DNA of 64,000 bases. It comes from Chelativorans sp. YIM 93263 (GTDB lineage Bacteria; Pseudomonadota; Alphaproteobacteria; Rhizobiales; Rhizobiaceae). Each line of letters begins with the position of its first letter. Position 1 is the stretch's first letter. The notes beneath the pieces are model-generated. The model ran no database searches. It had not been told where the DNA came from and worked only from the letters and a program-made list of their open reading frames with translations. This document shows, in pieces, positions 1-7,358 of the stretch. Where the stretch lies: positions 62,001-126,000 of the forward strand of contig NZ_JAKCWP010000001.1 in NCBI RefSeq assembly GCF_028767125.1, read 5' to 3'. Position numbers and translations under genes: made by a program.

Positions 1-112
1 CCTCCAGAACGACGGGTAGAAGGACAGCATTCCCGTCATTGGAGCATCCATTTACAAACAGCGGAACCAGGCTTTTGCGAACACGACGTTTCCAGTTATG
101 AAACAATAAAAA

Positions 113-151
113 ACAATTGAAAAACAGCGGCCCCGCCGATTGGCGGGGCCG
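113..151 (-). terminator. Rho-independent terminator of the PRC-barrel gene
   Basis: A 10-bp perfect GC stem (128-137 paired with 142-151) with a 4-nt loop lies just past the stop codon of the minus-strand gene. On the minus strand it is followed by a T-rich run. This is the expected end of the transcript. I see no gene in bases 1-112. Confidence 0.85.
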
Positions 152-159
152 TGTTAAGA

Positions 160-1509
160 TTACTCAGACTGAAGAAGCATCTGGTCGCGCTGCTCGGCAT
201 AGGTCGCCTGGTCATACTCAGGCTGTGCGTCGAGCTGCTCCTCGGTGAACTGGGTGTAGAGATAAAGGTCACCGTTCTCGTCAGTCATGAAGGCGAGGTT
301 GTCGATCGACAGAGCAACTTCCTTCTGGCCGATTCCGAGGAAACCGCCGACATCGACGATCACCGCGTCGACATCACCTTCGGGCGTCAGGATAACATCG
401 CCGATCTCGCCGACGCTCTCTTCATTGGAGCCGTAGACGGTGGTGCCGGTGAGATTCTCGGCGCGCACCTGATCAGGCTGTGCCTGCTGCAGCGTGCTCT
501 GATCGACGGCAGCGGTCTGCATCTCGTCCGTCGAATCCTGATTCTGCCCCTGCTCATCCGTCTGGGCAGTCTGCTCTGTGACCTGGACATCGACGTCCTG
601 ATCTTCATTGGCCGTCCCGGTGTCGGACTGCGCAGTCTGCTCATCCTCGGCAGTGGTATCCTCAACAGCGACCCTGTCGCCAGTTTCCTCCGTCGTCTGC
701 TGGTCGTCCGTCTGAGCGGTCGTCTGCTGGTCGCCCGTCTGAGTCTGCTGGTCGTCCGTCTGAGCGGTCGTCTGCTGGTCACCCGTCTGGGTCTGCTGGT
801 CGTCCGTCTGAGCGGTCGTCTGCTGGTCACCCGTCTGGGTCTGCTGGTCGTCCGTCTGAGCGGTCTGCTCCGTGACCTGGACATCCGTGCCCTGATCAGC
901 GGCGACGTCCTGGTCGGCCTCTACATCCTGTTGCGAGTCCGTCGAAGCGGTTTCGCTGTCTTGATCACCTTCGAGCGGCGAGACATCGGCTTGTTGGTCC
1001 GTCTGCTGCCCATCCTGGTTCTGCGGCGCGGATGCGAGGTCATCCCGTGAGGCCGGGGTCGTCTCGGCAACATCGGCGTCGGCAGGCATAGGCCGGAACG
1101 CTGTCCGGTCGAATTCAGGCTGGCTTTCCAGCGCGTCGGCTGTCGTTTCTACGACAATCCTGCGTTCGCCGTCTTGCTGCTCTTCCCACTGAACGACATC
1201 ATATTCGAGAGCGACCTCTTTCTGGCCGATGCCCAGAAAGCCGCCGACACCGACAACGATAGCCTCGATATTGCCGTCGTCGTTTATGATCATATCCGTG
1301 ACGTCGCCGATGTTTTCGGCTTCATCACCCGTGCCGTTGTAGACAGCTTCACCCATCAGGTTGGAAGCCAGATGCCCTTCGGCACGGACACTCATTTCCT
1401 GTTGCTGGTTTTGATTCTGGACAGGCTCCTCGCCCGTCGTCGTCTGCGCCACGGCACCAGTTGCTACGAGAGTGGCAATAGCGGTGGTCGCCAAAAGATT
1501 ACGGATCAT
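160..1509 (-). CDS. PRC-barrel domain protein with two barrels and a repetitive linker
   Basis: A secreted or periplasmic protein of 449 residues. It starts with a signal peptide (cut near residue 21, after AVA) and has two PRC-barrel domains, at about residues 48-110 and 350-420. Both barrels carry the near-identical string VGGFLGIGQKEVAL. Between them is a linker rich in Gln, Thr and Asp with a 16-residue unit repeated three times. PRC-barrels occur in RimM, photosynthetic reaction centre H subunit and many stress-linked proteins of unknown role. The start at 1509 is chosen because a GGAGAG ribosome site precedes it. The same frame stays open for another 116 codons upstream, but an EcfG promoter lies inside that extension, so the longer form is unlikely. 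The specific function is unknown. Confidence 0.85.
   Translation of the reverse strand: MIRNLLATTAIATLVATGAVAQTTTGEEPVQNQNQQQEMSVRAEGHLASNLMGEAVYNGTGDEAENIGDVTDMIINDDGNIEAIVVGVGGFLGIGQKEVALEYDVVQWEEQQDGERRIVVETTADALESQPEFDRTAFRPMPADADVAETTPASRDDLASAPQNQDGQQTDQQADVSPLEGDQDSETASTDSQQDVEADQDVAADQGTDVQVTEQTAQTDDQQTQTGDQQTTAQTDDQQTQTGDQQTTAQTDDQQTQTGDQQTTAQTDDQQTTEETGDRVAVEDTTAEDEQTAQSDTGTANEDQDVDVQVTEQTAQTDEQGQNQDSTDEMQTAAVDQSTLQQAQPDQVRAENLTGTTVYGSNEESVGEIGDVILTPEGDVDAVIVDVGGFLGIGQKEVALSIDNLAFMTDENGDLYLYTQFTEEQLDAQPEYDQATYAEQRDQMLLQSE
703..866. repeat. 48-bp in-frame tandem repeat in the PRC-barrel linker
   Basis: Three 48-bp units begin at 703, 751 and 799, followed by a partial fourth copy from 847. 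The second and third units look identical, and the first differs at a few bases. Each unit encodes 16 residues (Thr-Asp-Asp-Gln-Gln type), so copy-number change keeps the frame. It is a coding minisatellite and not a CRISPR array. Confidence 0.9.
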
Positions 1510-1600
1510 GTTAAGCTCTCCACGTGCAATTTTCTGTACATGGCCGCGCATCCGACCGAGTCTAGCAGTGAGGATCGGGTGTGCGGTCATCACACTCAAC

Positions 1601-1625
1601 AACGCCGACACTCTCAAACGGTTCC
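1601..1625 (-). promoter_or_regulatory. EcfG promoter of the PRC-barrel gene
   Basis: On the minus strand GGAAC (1625-1621), 16 bp, CGTT (1604-1601) is an exact match to the alphaproteobacterial EcfG consensus. The -10 lies 92 bp upstream of the ATG at 1509. It places the gene in the general stress regulon and supports the shorter start. Confidence 0.85.
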
Positions 1626-1750
1626 CGTCCGGCTCTGCTGGCGGGGAAAGCCACCGTTGGGGAGGTGCGCGTTGAGGCTTGGTGCTTCCGCCTCGGCCAC
1701 GCGCGTCGATTATTGAGAGGAGAATGCGGAATGGCTCCGCATCCCCATCC

Positions 1751-1963
1751 TCAGTCCTGCTGTTCCAGGCCCTGAGGCCCGTCGACCGGAGTCTCGGTCG
1801 ATTGCTCCGTTTCAACAGGCTGATTCTCGTCGATGACGACGCCGTAAATTTCGACAATGGCCCAAACGATGCCAGCCATTACAAGGCTCGCGATGAGAAC
1901 CAGTAGAATTGGAAAGCCTTCGCGTCCCTGACGCGCTTTCTTCCGGGGCATTTTGTCGTTCAT
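1751..1963 (-). CDS. Small single-span membrane protein
   Basis: A 70-residue protein with a basic N-terminus (KMPRKKARQGRE), one hydrophobic segment at about residues 17-39, and an acidic Gln/Glu-rich tail. The start at 1963 is preceded by AGGAGAAGGG. An in-frame codon 18 bp upstream lacks such a site. It is the third gene of a likely operon with the DUF883 and holin-like genes, 36 bp downstream of the latter. I do not recognise the family. Context suggests an inner-membrane stress protein. Confidence 0.7.
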   Translation of the reverse strand: MNDKMPRKKARQGREGFPILLVLIASLVMAGIVWAIVEIYGVVIDENQPVETEQSTETPVDGPQGLEQQD

Positions 1964-1999
1964 GATTCCCTTCTCCTGCACAAACGCGGGTCAGGTCAG

Positions 2000-2452
2000 T
2001 CACTCATCGCGTTTCGAAGGATCCACTCCGCTCCGTCCGAATTCGCGGTAGGCCGCGTATCCGGCGATACCAGCCAGCCCCATGAGCACCGCTGCCACGC
2101 CGCCTTTCTTGCTGAGCAAGGCTGGAAGCATCGCCATCGCCGAAGCACCCGCCATCATGCTGGCATCGGCCGCGCGCTTGCGCTGCTGCGCACGCCGCTG
2201 CGCCCCGGCGAGAATCCGGTAAGCGACGTAGACAAGAAGCGCGAGCAGCAGGAAGCCGACCGCAAACCCAATGGCCGATTCGATAGCGCCCCAATGGATG
2301 GCGGCCGCCAGATATCCCGCAAGGATCAAGAAGACGAACGCCAGGAGCGCTGCCGCGCCCACGAGCGCATATGCGATCACTGCCGCCTTGAGGCGCCGTT
2401 TGACAACCGCTGCCTCGTCGGTGGCGAGCAGGGCAAAAAGCCGGGCAAGCAT
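2000..2452 (-). CDS. Phage-holin-family-like membrane protein
   Basis: A 150-residue inner-membrane protein with two adjacent hydrophobic helices (about residues 25-50 and 60-80), a basic stretch AQRRAQQRKR, and a third hydrophobic segment near 115-135. This layout resembles the putative holin-superfamily proteins (Holin-X/DUF1469 type) often found directly after DUF883 genes. Here the start is 8 bp after the stop of the DUF883 gene, so the two are almost certainly co-transcribed from the EcfG promoter at 2797-2821. The holin name is a family label, and lysis is not implied. Confidence 0.75.
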   Translation of the reverse strand: MLARLFALLATDEAAVVKRRLKAAVIAYALVGAAALLAFVFLILAGYLAAAIHWGAIESAIGFAVGFLLLALLVYVAYRILAGAQRRAQQRKRAADASMMAGASAMAMLPALLSKKGGVAAVLMGLAGIAGYAAYREFGRSGVDPSKRDE

Positions 2453-2460
2453 CCCGGCCC

Positions 2461-2766
2461 CTAGCGGCGGGTCATCATTGCGAACAGGTACCCGACGCCG
2501 GCTGCGATTGCCAGCGCGGTAAGCGGCTTCTCCCGCACGGTTTCAGTCAGGTTGTCCTGAAACTCCGTCGCTGAATCCTGAAATTGCTCGGCGCTCTCCT
2601 GGGCCGCCTTCCGAGCGCGCGAGATCGAACGGGTGCCGGTCTCCTTCAGATGCTCCGAGAGCTGACCGATATCCTTGCGGAGCTGCTCGATATCCGCCTG
2701 CATGTCGCGCATATCCGTTTGCGCACTGGTATTTTCCCGGGTCGTCTTTGCGCCGGTAGCTGCCAT
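2461..2766 (-). CDS. DUF883 (ElaB/YqjD-like) membrane-anchored protein
   Basis: A 101-residue protein with a long amphipathic, heptad-like helix (about residues 18-75, rich in Gln, Glu and Lys), then the family's C-terminal membrane anchor ending in RR. E. coli relatives YqjD and ElaB sit in the inner membrane and bind ribosomes in stationary phase, and a similar role is inferred. It is the first gene of the DUF883, holin-like, small-membrane-protein operon. An exact EcfG promoter lies 31 bp upstream of its ATG. Confidence 0.85.
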   Translation of the reverse strand: MAATGAKTTRENTSAQTDMRDMQADIEQLRKDIGQLSEHLKETGTRSISRARKAAQESAEQFQDSATEFQDNLTETVREKPLTALAIAAGVGYLFAMMTRR

Positions 2767-2796
2767 GGTCCTCTCCTTACTGTTTTCCGCGAGTTG

Positions 2797-2821
2797 AACG
2801 CTTCACCGGCGCCGATGTTCC
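2797..2821 (-). promoter_or_regulatory. EcfG promoter of the DUF883 operon
   Basis: Minus strand GGAAC (2821-2817), 16 bp, CGTT (2800-2797): an exact consensus match, with the -10 about 31 bp before the ATG at 2766. It likely drives three genes down to 1751. Confidence 0.88.
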
Positions 2822-2896
2822 CTGGCTGGTCCGCAGCAGCTTTGTGCAATGCCTGCTTCTACCCCTCAAGGGCGAAGCGATGGCGGCCGATCCAGA

Positions 2897-3448
2897 TCAC
2901 GCGACGGCGGGTGAGTTGGTCACCTGGACGGCGATTGCGTCAGGGCCGAAATCATTTTCCCCCTCGATCCCGAGGATATCCGCCAATCGGCTGCGGGCCC
3001 GGCTGACACGACTCTTGATCGTGCCGACGGCGCAGCCGCAGATCTCGGCGGCTTCTTCATAGGAAAAGCCGGATGCGCCAATGAGGATGATGGCTTCGCG
3101 CTGGTCCTCGGGGAGCAGCGCCAACGCCTTTCGAAAGTCGGTCAGGTCGGACGATCCGTCCTGACTCGGATGGACGGAGAGGCGGGCCGTGATGGCCCCG
3201 TCGCTGTCTTCCACCTCTCGCTTGCGTTTGCGCATTTGCGAATAGAACTCGTTGCGGAGGATCGTGAACAGCCACGCTTTCAGATTCGTGCCTTGCTGAA
3301 AACTGTCCTGTTTGTCCCATGCTTTGACCAGCGTTTCCTGAACGAGATCATCCGCACGATCGGTATTCTTCGCCAAGGATACGGCGAACGCACGTAGCGT
3401 CGGCACCGCAGCCAGAAGGCCGTCGCGGAAACTCTGTGCGCTGGACAT
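2897..3448 (-). CDS. ecfG: General stress response ECF sigma factor EcfG
   Basis: A 183-residue ECF sigma factor with region 2 (about 10-80, including DDLVQETLVKAW) and region 4 (about 110-165, SYEEAAEICGCAVGTIKSRV), and no extra domains. Its place directly after nepR and divergent from phyR identifies it as EcfG (sigma-EcfG/RpoE2), the sigma factor of the alphaproteobacterial general stress response. NepR holds it inactive until phosphorylated PhyR displaces NepR. The ATG at 3448 lies 2 bp past the nepR stop. A TTG two codons earlier would overlap that stop and is less likely. Downstream in the window are many promoters matching its consensus. Confidence 0.95.
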   Translation of the reverse strand: MSSAQSFRDGLLAAVPTLRAFAVSLAKNTDRADDLVQETLVKAWDKQDSFQQGTNLKAWLFTILRNEFYSQMRKRKREVEDSDGAITARLSVHPSQDGSSDLTDFRKALALLPEDQREAIILIGASGFSYEEAAEICGCAVGTIKSRVSRARSRLADILGIEGENDFGPDAIAVQVTNSPAVA

Positions 3449-3450
3449 AC

Positions 3451-3705
3451 TCAATCCTCATTTGCATCCGGACGGGAGGGCTCCTGGTGTTCGAGCGCCT
3501 CTAGTAACTGGCTGAAGCGATCGGGAACCTCGTCGGAAACCAACTCGTCGTAATACTGTTTGAGCTTTCGGGCGATCTCGGAGTTCGTCCCCATCGGCTC
3601 TGCAGGGTGGGAGCCTCTCGACCCTTCCCTTTTCTCCGGATTGCGATGTGCCATTTGTTCTTTGTTACCGGCTTCGTCCTCCAAATCGCTGAGCACCTTT
3701 GTCAT
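3451..3705 (-). CDS. nepR: Anti-sigma factor NepR
   Basis: An 84-residue protein whose C-terminal half carries the NepR core (IARKLKQYYDELVSDEVPDR, then FSQLLEALE), the two helices that bind EcfG or PhyR. The N-terminal part is polar and variable, as usual. The start at 3705 is the first ATG in frame. The frame also opens at a TTG at 3735, and a later ATG at 3654 would give about 67 residues, so the start is uncertain. It is co-transcribed with ecfG from an EcfG promoter, which gives positive autoregulation with negative feedback. Confidence 0.93.
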   Translation of the reverse strand: MTKVLSDLEDEAGNKEQMAHRNPEKREGSRGSHPAEPMGTNSEIARKLKQYYDELVSDEVPDRFSQLLEALEHQEPSRPDANED

Positions 3706-3745
3706 TGTCACATCTTTGCCTGCTTTATTTCGCAATTCGAACCTT

Positions 3746-3771
3746 AACGGTCGCGCCCAGAAATTTGTTCC
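3746..3771 (-). promoter_or_regulatory. EcfG promoter of nepR-ecfG
   Basis: Minus strand GGAAC (3771-3767), 17 bp, CGTT (3749-3746): exact consensus, 41 bp before the nepR ATG. It lies back-to-back with the phyR promoter, the two -35 elements being 9 bp apart. Confidence 0.88.
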
Positions 3772-3780
3772 CGATCATGA

Positions 3781-3805
3781 GGAACTTTTTTCCGGCAGTG
3801 GCGTT
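3781..3805 (+). promoter_or_regulatory. EcfG promoter of phyR
   Basis: GGAAC (3781-3785), 16 bp, CGTT (3802-3805): exact consensus, with the ATG of phyR 62 bp downstream of the -10. Confidence 0.88.
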
Positions 3806-3867
3806 ACGGTGCCATTGTGGCCTAATTTTCGGATAACATCCATCAAGTCGAGGGAGATGAACTCAGC

Positions 3868-4662
3868 ATGAGCTTGTCGGCAAGAATCGCTCCGCATTTG
3901 CCTTACCTGCGCCGGTTTTCACGGGCGGTTTCCGGATCCCAGACGAGCGGCGATGCTCTGGTCGCCGCAACGCTTGAAGCGCTCATCGCTGATACGTCCG
4001 TCTTTCCGAAAGCCTCCAACGATCGTATCGCGCTTTTCAAGCTTTTTGCGCAACTGTTTGGAACGTTCGAAATCCGCATTCCCGAAGCGCAGCCGACTGC
4101 TGCCTGGGAACAAAGGGCGATTGCAAACCTCTCGTCTCTCGCGCCGCAGCCCAGGCAAGCATTTCTCCTGATTGCGGTGGAGGGCTTCGAAACGGACGAG
4201 GCCGCTGAGATCCTGGACGTGGACGAACAGCGGCTAAACGCTCTCCTCAAGGAGGCCAGCGACGAGATTTCCCGTCAGGTGGCCACCGACATAATGATCA
4301 TCGAGGATGAGCCGCTGATCGCAATGGATATCGAGGAACTGGTCGAAAGCCTCGGTCATCGGGTGGTCGGCACGGCCCGAACTCACGACGAGGCGATGAG
4401 CCTCTTCAAGCAGACCAGTCCTAGCATGGTTCTTGCCGACATTCAGCTTGCCGACGGCAGTTCCGGAATTGACGCCGTGAACGACATCCTCGCCTCTACC
4501 CCGGTTCCGGTCATATTCATTACCGCGTTCCCCGAGCGGCTTTTGACCGGCGAACGGCCCGAGCCGGCTTTCCTCGTGACGAAGCCGTTTAACCCGGACA
4601 TGGTCAAGGCTTTGATCAGTCAGGCTCTTTTCTTCGATCAACAGGCCCGAGCCGCGGCCTGA
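3868..4662 (+). CDS. phyR: Anti-anti-sigma response regulator PhyR
   Basis: A 264-residue protein with the unusual PhyR order. A sigma-like output domain (about 1-135, resembling ECF regions 2 and 4) is followed by a C-terminal receiver (about 140-258). Receiver residues are visible: acidic pocket EDE at 146-148, phospho-acceptor Asp191 ([11 protein letters not shown]), Thr in FITAFP and Lys in TKPF. When phosphorylated, the sigma-like domain binds NepR and frees EcfG. A good AGGGAG site precedes the ATG. No HWE/HisKA2 kinase gene lies nearby, so its activating kinase must be elsewhere. Confidence 0.96.
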   Translation: MSLSARIAPHLPYLRRFSRAVSGSQTSGDALVAATLEALIADTSVFPKASNDRIALFKLFAQLFGTFEIRIPEAQPTAAWEQRAIANLSSLAPQPRQAFLLIAVEGFETDEAAEILDVDEQRLNALLKEASDEISRQVATDIMIIEDEPLIAMDIEELVESLGHRVVGTARTHDEAMSLFKQTSPSMVLADIQLADGSSGIDAVNDILASTPVPVIFITAFPERLLTGERPEPAFLVTKPFNPDMVKALISQALFFDQQARAAA

Positions 4663-4699
4663 AGCACCCAGTCACGACACGACGACCTCCCAGAAACAA

Positions 4700-4720
4700 G
4701 CCGCCTACGGGCGGCTTTTT
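4700..4720 (+). terminator. Rho-independent terminator of phyR
   Basis: A 6-bp GC stem (4700-4705 with 4710-4715), a 4-nt loop and five T residues, 38 bp after the phyR stop. Confidence 0.85.
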
Positions 4721-4724
4721 CTCT

Positions 4725-4749
4725 GGAACCAACAAGAAGGGGCGGCGTT
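4725..4749 (+). promoter_or_regulatory. EcfG promoter of the DUF1328 gene
   Basis: GGAAC (4725-4729), 16 bp, CGTT (4746-4749): exact match, beginning 4 bp past the phyR terminator, with the -10 30 bp before the DUF1328 ATG. It shows the small gene is its own transcription unit. Confidence 0.87.
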
Positions 4750-4778
4750 GGGATGAGGAACGAACGGAGGCGCCAAGA

Positions 4779-4946
4779 ATGCTATATTGGGCATTGATAT
4801 TCCTAGTCGTGGCTATCATCGCCGGTGTATTGGGCTTTGGCGGTATCGCGGGCGCAGCGGCCGGTATCGCGCAGATTTTGTTTTATATTTTCCTGGGCCT
4901 TCTGGTGATTTCTCTCTTGTTCGGCCTGTTTAATCGGGCACGCTGA
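4779..4946 (+). CDS. DUF1328 (YtjA-type) small membrane protein
   Basis: A 55-residue, very hydrophobic protein with two membrane helices and the Gly/Ala-rich turn [14 protein letters not shown] typical of DUF1328. The start follows GGAGG 5 bp upstream. Family members are short inner-membrane proteins of unknown function, often induced by stress. The exact EcfG promoter just upstream supports that here. A second small gene follows 34 bp later and may share the transcript. Confidence 0.88.
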   Translation: MLYWALIFLVVAIIAGVLGFGGIAGAAAGIAQILFYIFLGLLVISLLFGLFNRAR

Positions 4947-4980
4947 CCCGTACCGAACGACTCAATCCAGGGGAATGGAT

Positions 4981-5145
4981 ATGATAAACAGCCCCGAGGA
5001 CGCCGCCCGGCTCGCCATGGGCGACCCCGATTCCAACGACCCGCTGCCACCCGGACCGAACTATGGTCCCTTCGGCTATTTTCGCTTGGCAATCTTGATT
5101 TTCGCGGCGGTCGTAGCGGTTCTCACGGTCATCAATCTGTGGTGA
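4981..5145 (+). CDS. 54-residue small membrane protein
   Basis: The frame runs from an ATG preceded by AGGGGA. A polar N-terminal half with PNYGPFGYFR is followed by one hydrophobic helix (about residues 34-54) ending Asn-Leu-Trp. It lies 34 bp after the DUF1328 gene on the same strand, with no terminator between, so co-transcription in the stress response is plausible. It converges exactly on the stop of the next minus-strand gene (5146). I do not recognise the family. Confidence 0.65.
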   Translation: MINSPEDAARLAMGDPDSNDPLPPGPNYGPFGYFRLAILIFAAVVAVLTVINLW

Positions 5146-5934
5146 TCAGGCAGCAGCTGTCTGCAGCGCCCCGGGGCCAGGAATGGCGCCCGGCGGGCAC
5201 TTGCCGAGAATGATCATGCCGAGCACCTCATCCTCGGTGACATCCTTTGTGGAGCCGGTTCCCACGACCTGACCGTTCTTCATCACCACCACCCGATCCG
5301 CCAAGTCGAAGACGTCATGAATATCGTGGCTGATCAGGAAGATGCCGATCCCGTCCTGCTTTAGCTGGCGCACCAGATCCGAGACTTGCTTCGTCTCCTG
5401 CGGGCCGAGTGCCGCGGTTGGCTCGTCCATGATGAGAATGCGCGCGTTGAAATGGATCGCGCGCGCAATGGCAACGGACTGGCGCTGCCCGCCGGAAAGG
5501 CGGCTCACCGGATCCTTGAACCGCTGAAAACGCGGGTTTAGCCGGGCCATGACCTTGCGTGTTTCCGACTCCATGGCAACGTCGTCGAGCGTACCCCAGG
5601 CTGTCCTCAGCTCACGCCCGAGGAAGAGATTGGCGGCGGCGTCGACATTATCGGCAAGCGCCAGCGTCTGGTAGATCGTTTCGATCCCGTATGCCTTCGC
5701 ATCTCGTGGATTATTGATCTGCGCCTCCTCGCCATTGACGAAGATCGTTCCCGCATCGCGCTTGTAGGCACCCGAAAGAATCTTGATCAGCGTCGACTTG
5801 CCCGCCCCATTGTGACCAACGAGAGCAACGACCTCGCCGACGTGCAGGTCGACGGAAGCATCCTCTACGGCATGGATGCCGCCGAAGGCGATCGAGATGT
5901 TTTCCATCTGCACCAGTGGTGTCTTCTCAGCCAT
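5146..5934 (-). CDS. xylG: Xylose ABC transporter ATP-binding protein
   Basis: A 262-residue ATPase with Walker [10 protein letters not shown], signature [14 protein letters not shown], Walker B LIMDEP and the H-loop (ISHD). It has one ABC domain, whereas E. coli XylG has two. Single-domain forms are common for alphaproteobacterial CUT2 sugar importers. It powers import through the permease encoded 12 bp upstream (5947-7260) with the binding protein at 7359-8402. The sugar assignment rests on the binding protein, since the ATPase alone could serve another pentose. Confidence 0.88.
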   Translation of the reverse strand: MAEKTPLVQMENISIAFGGIHAVEDASVDLHVGEVVALVGHNGAGKSTLIKILSGAYKRDAGTIFVNGEEAQINNPRDAKAYGIETIYQTLALADNVDAAANLFLGRELRTAWGTLDDVAMESETRKVMARLNPRFQRFKDPVSRLSGGQRQSVAIARAIHFNARILIMDEPTAALGPQETKQVSDLVRQLKQDGIGIFLISHDIHDVFDLADRVVVMKNGQVVGTGSTKDVTEDEVLGMIILGKCPPGAIPGPGALQTAAA

Positions 5935-5946
5935 CGTGCTGTCTCC

Positions 5947-7260
5947 CTACTGGGTGCGCTTGCGGTAAAGGGTATCCAGCCATACCGCGACGATCAGCAC
6001 AGCGCCCACAACGATATTCTGCAAAGGCGTGTCGACGCCCAAAAGGATCATACCAGTCGCCAGAGATTGCATCAGCACCGCGCCGATCATGGCGCCAGCG
6101 ATTGTTCCCACGCCGCCGCCGAGCGAGGTGCCCCCGATGACGGCGGCAGCGATCACCAGAAGCTCATCGAGCGTACCTTGCGCGTTGGTCGCCGCGTTGA
6201 GCCGCGCGGTGGAAATGGCCGAAGCCACCGCGGCCAGGACTCCCATGAGGATGAAGACCTTCATCACCACCCAGCGCGTATTGATACCGGCAAGCTCCGC
6301 TGCTTCCGGATTGCCGCCGATGGCGAAGACATAGCGGCCAAAGCGGGTGCGCATCGCAAGGAATGTCATGACGATGCCGATGCCGATTGCAATCAGGACC
6401 GGTACGGCGATGCCGTGAGCGATAAACAGCCCGCCATCAGGAACCGGAATGTTGTTTGCCTCGGCATAGCGGCGGGCGATCGCAGACGGCCACGGATAAG
6501 AATTGACGACGGCGACGGCGCCCAGAATGAATGCACAGCCGACTGTTCCAAGAAAGCCTTCCGCCCACAAAGGGCGAAGTGGGAAATGAAATTTGCTTCG
6601 CTGCCGGCGCGCCTGCACCAGCATCCCGACAAGCGCAACGCATGCCACGATTCCGACGACCCAGCTCCAGAAGGCACCAATGGCGCCGCCGGGACCACCG
6701 CCCATAAGGCGGAACAGTGGATCCATCGGGGCGACCGTGCGTCCGCTGGTAACCCACCAGGCTGCACCGCGCCAGATCAAGAGACCGCCCAGGGTCACGA
6801 TAAATGCCGGCACGCCGAGGAAAGCGATGATGAAGCCCTGCAGAGCGCCGATCAGAGCGCCCGCAAGAAGGCCAACGGCGAGCGCTATGATCCAGATCGC
6901 TGGATGTCCGAAGCCGAGCCAATCCGGGAGCAGCGATGTCTGCGTCACGCCCATGATCATGCCGACGAAGCCGAGCAACGACCCCACAGACAGGTCGATG
7001 TTCCGCGTAACAATGACCAGCACCATACCCGTGGACATAACCGCCACCGAGGCGGACTGAACGGAAAGATTCCACAGATTGCGCGGGGTCAGAAAAAGAC
7101 CGCCGGAAAGGAGATGAAAGCCGAGCCAGATGATGGCCAGCGCGCCGAGCATGCCCAACATCCGAGTATCAAGCTCAGTGGCCTTCAAGAAACGGCTAGG
7201 CAGACTGCTGTTTGTAGTTGATGCGCCCTGCTCGGGCGCACTGGACGTAACGTCCGTCAT
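5947..7260 (-). CDS. xylH: Xylose ABC transporter permease
   Basis: A 437-residue polytopic membrane protein of the CUT2 (ribose/xylose) permease family. The conserved cytoplasmic loop near the C-terminus is seen as NPEAAELAGIN, followed by the family's Gly/Thr-rich GGTSLGGGVGT segment. About ten hydrophobic segments are visible. It lies between xylF and xylG in one operon. A strong hairpin separates it from xylF, so its expression should be lower than that of the binding protein. Confidence 0.9.
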   Translation of the reverse strand: MTDVTSSAPEQGASTTNSSLPSRFLKATELDTRMLGMLGALAIIWLGFHLLSGGLFLTPRNLWNLSVQSASVAVMSTGMVLVIVTRNIDLSVGSLLGFVGMIMGVTQTSLLPDWLGFGHPAIWIIALAVGLLAGALIGALQGFIIAFLGVPAFIVTLGGLLIWRGAAWWVTSGRTVAPMDPLFRLMGGGPGGAIGAFWSWVVGIVACVALVGMLVQARRQRSKFHFPLRPLWAEGFLGTVGCAFILGAVAVVNSYPWPSAIARRYAEANNIPVPDGGLFIAHGIAVPVLIAIGIGIVMTFLAMRTRFGRYVFAIGGNPEAAELAGINTRWVVMKVFILMGVLAAVASAISTARLNAATNAQGTLDELLVIAAAVIGGTSLGGGVGTIAGAMIGAVLMQSLATGMILLGVDTPLQNIVVGAVLIVAVWLDTLYRKRTQ

Positions 7261-7308
7261 TTCGACAAACTCCAGGCGGGACGGCAGTATGTCATACGGT
7301 CCGCTTGT

Positions 7309-7339
7309 AAAAACGCCGCGGCCCGCATGGGCCGCGGCG
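7309..7339 (-). terminator. Attenuating terminator between xylF and xylH
   Basis: On the minus strand an 11-bp perfect GC stem (7339-7329 with 7324-7314), a 4-nt loop and five T residues follow the xylF stop by about 20 bp. It looks like a full intrinsic terminator placed inside the operon, so most transcripts would carry only xylF. Confidence 0.85.
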
Positions 7340-7358
7340 CTCGTTTACCAAAGCTGGC

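Noticed and set aside
63-90. EcfG promoter at the left edge
   Set aside because: GGAAC and CGTT are present but 19 bp apart, outside the 16-17 bp range, and no downstream gene is visible on the plus strand.
703-866. CRISPR array
   Set aside because: Units are contiguous with no spacers and are in frame with the PRC-barrel coding sequence.
151-1050. Long open frame opposite the PRC-barrel gene
   Set aside because: It mirrors the repeat-rich linker of the real gene, is Leu/Arg-rich junk, and has no ribosome site. High GC creates many such antisense frames in this window (for example 5812-7221, 16896-18026, 23411-24901, 45040-46239), all left out.
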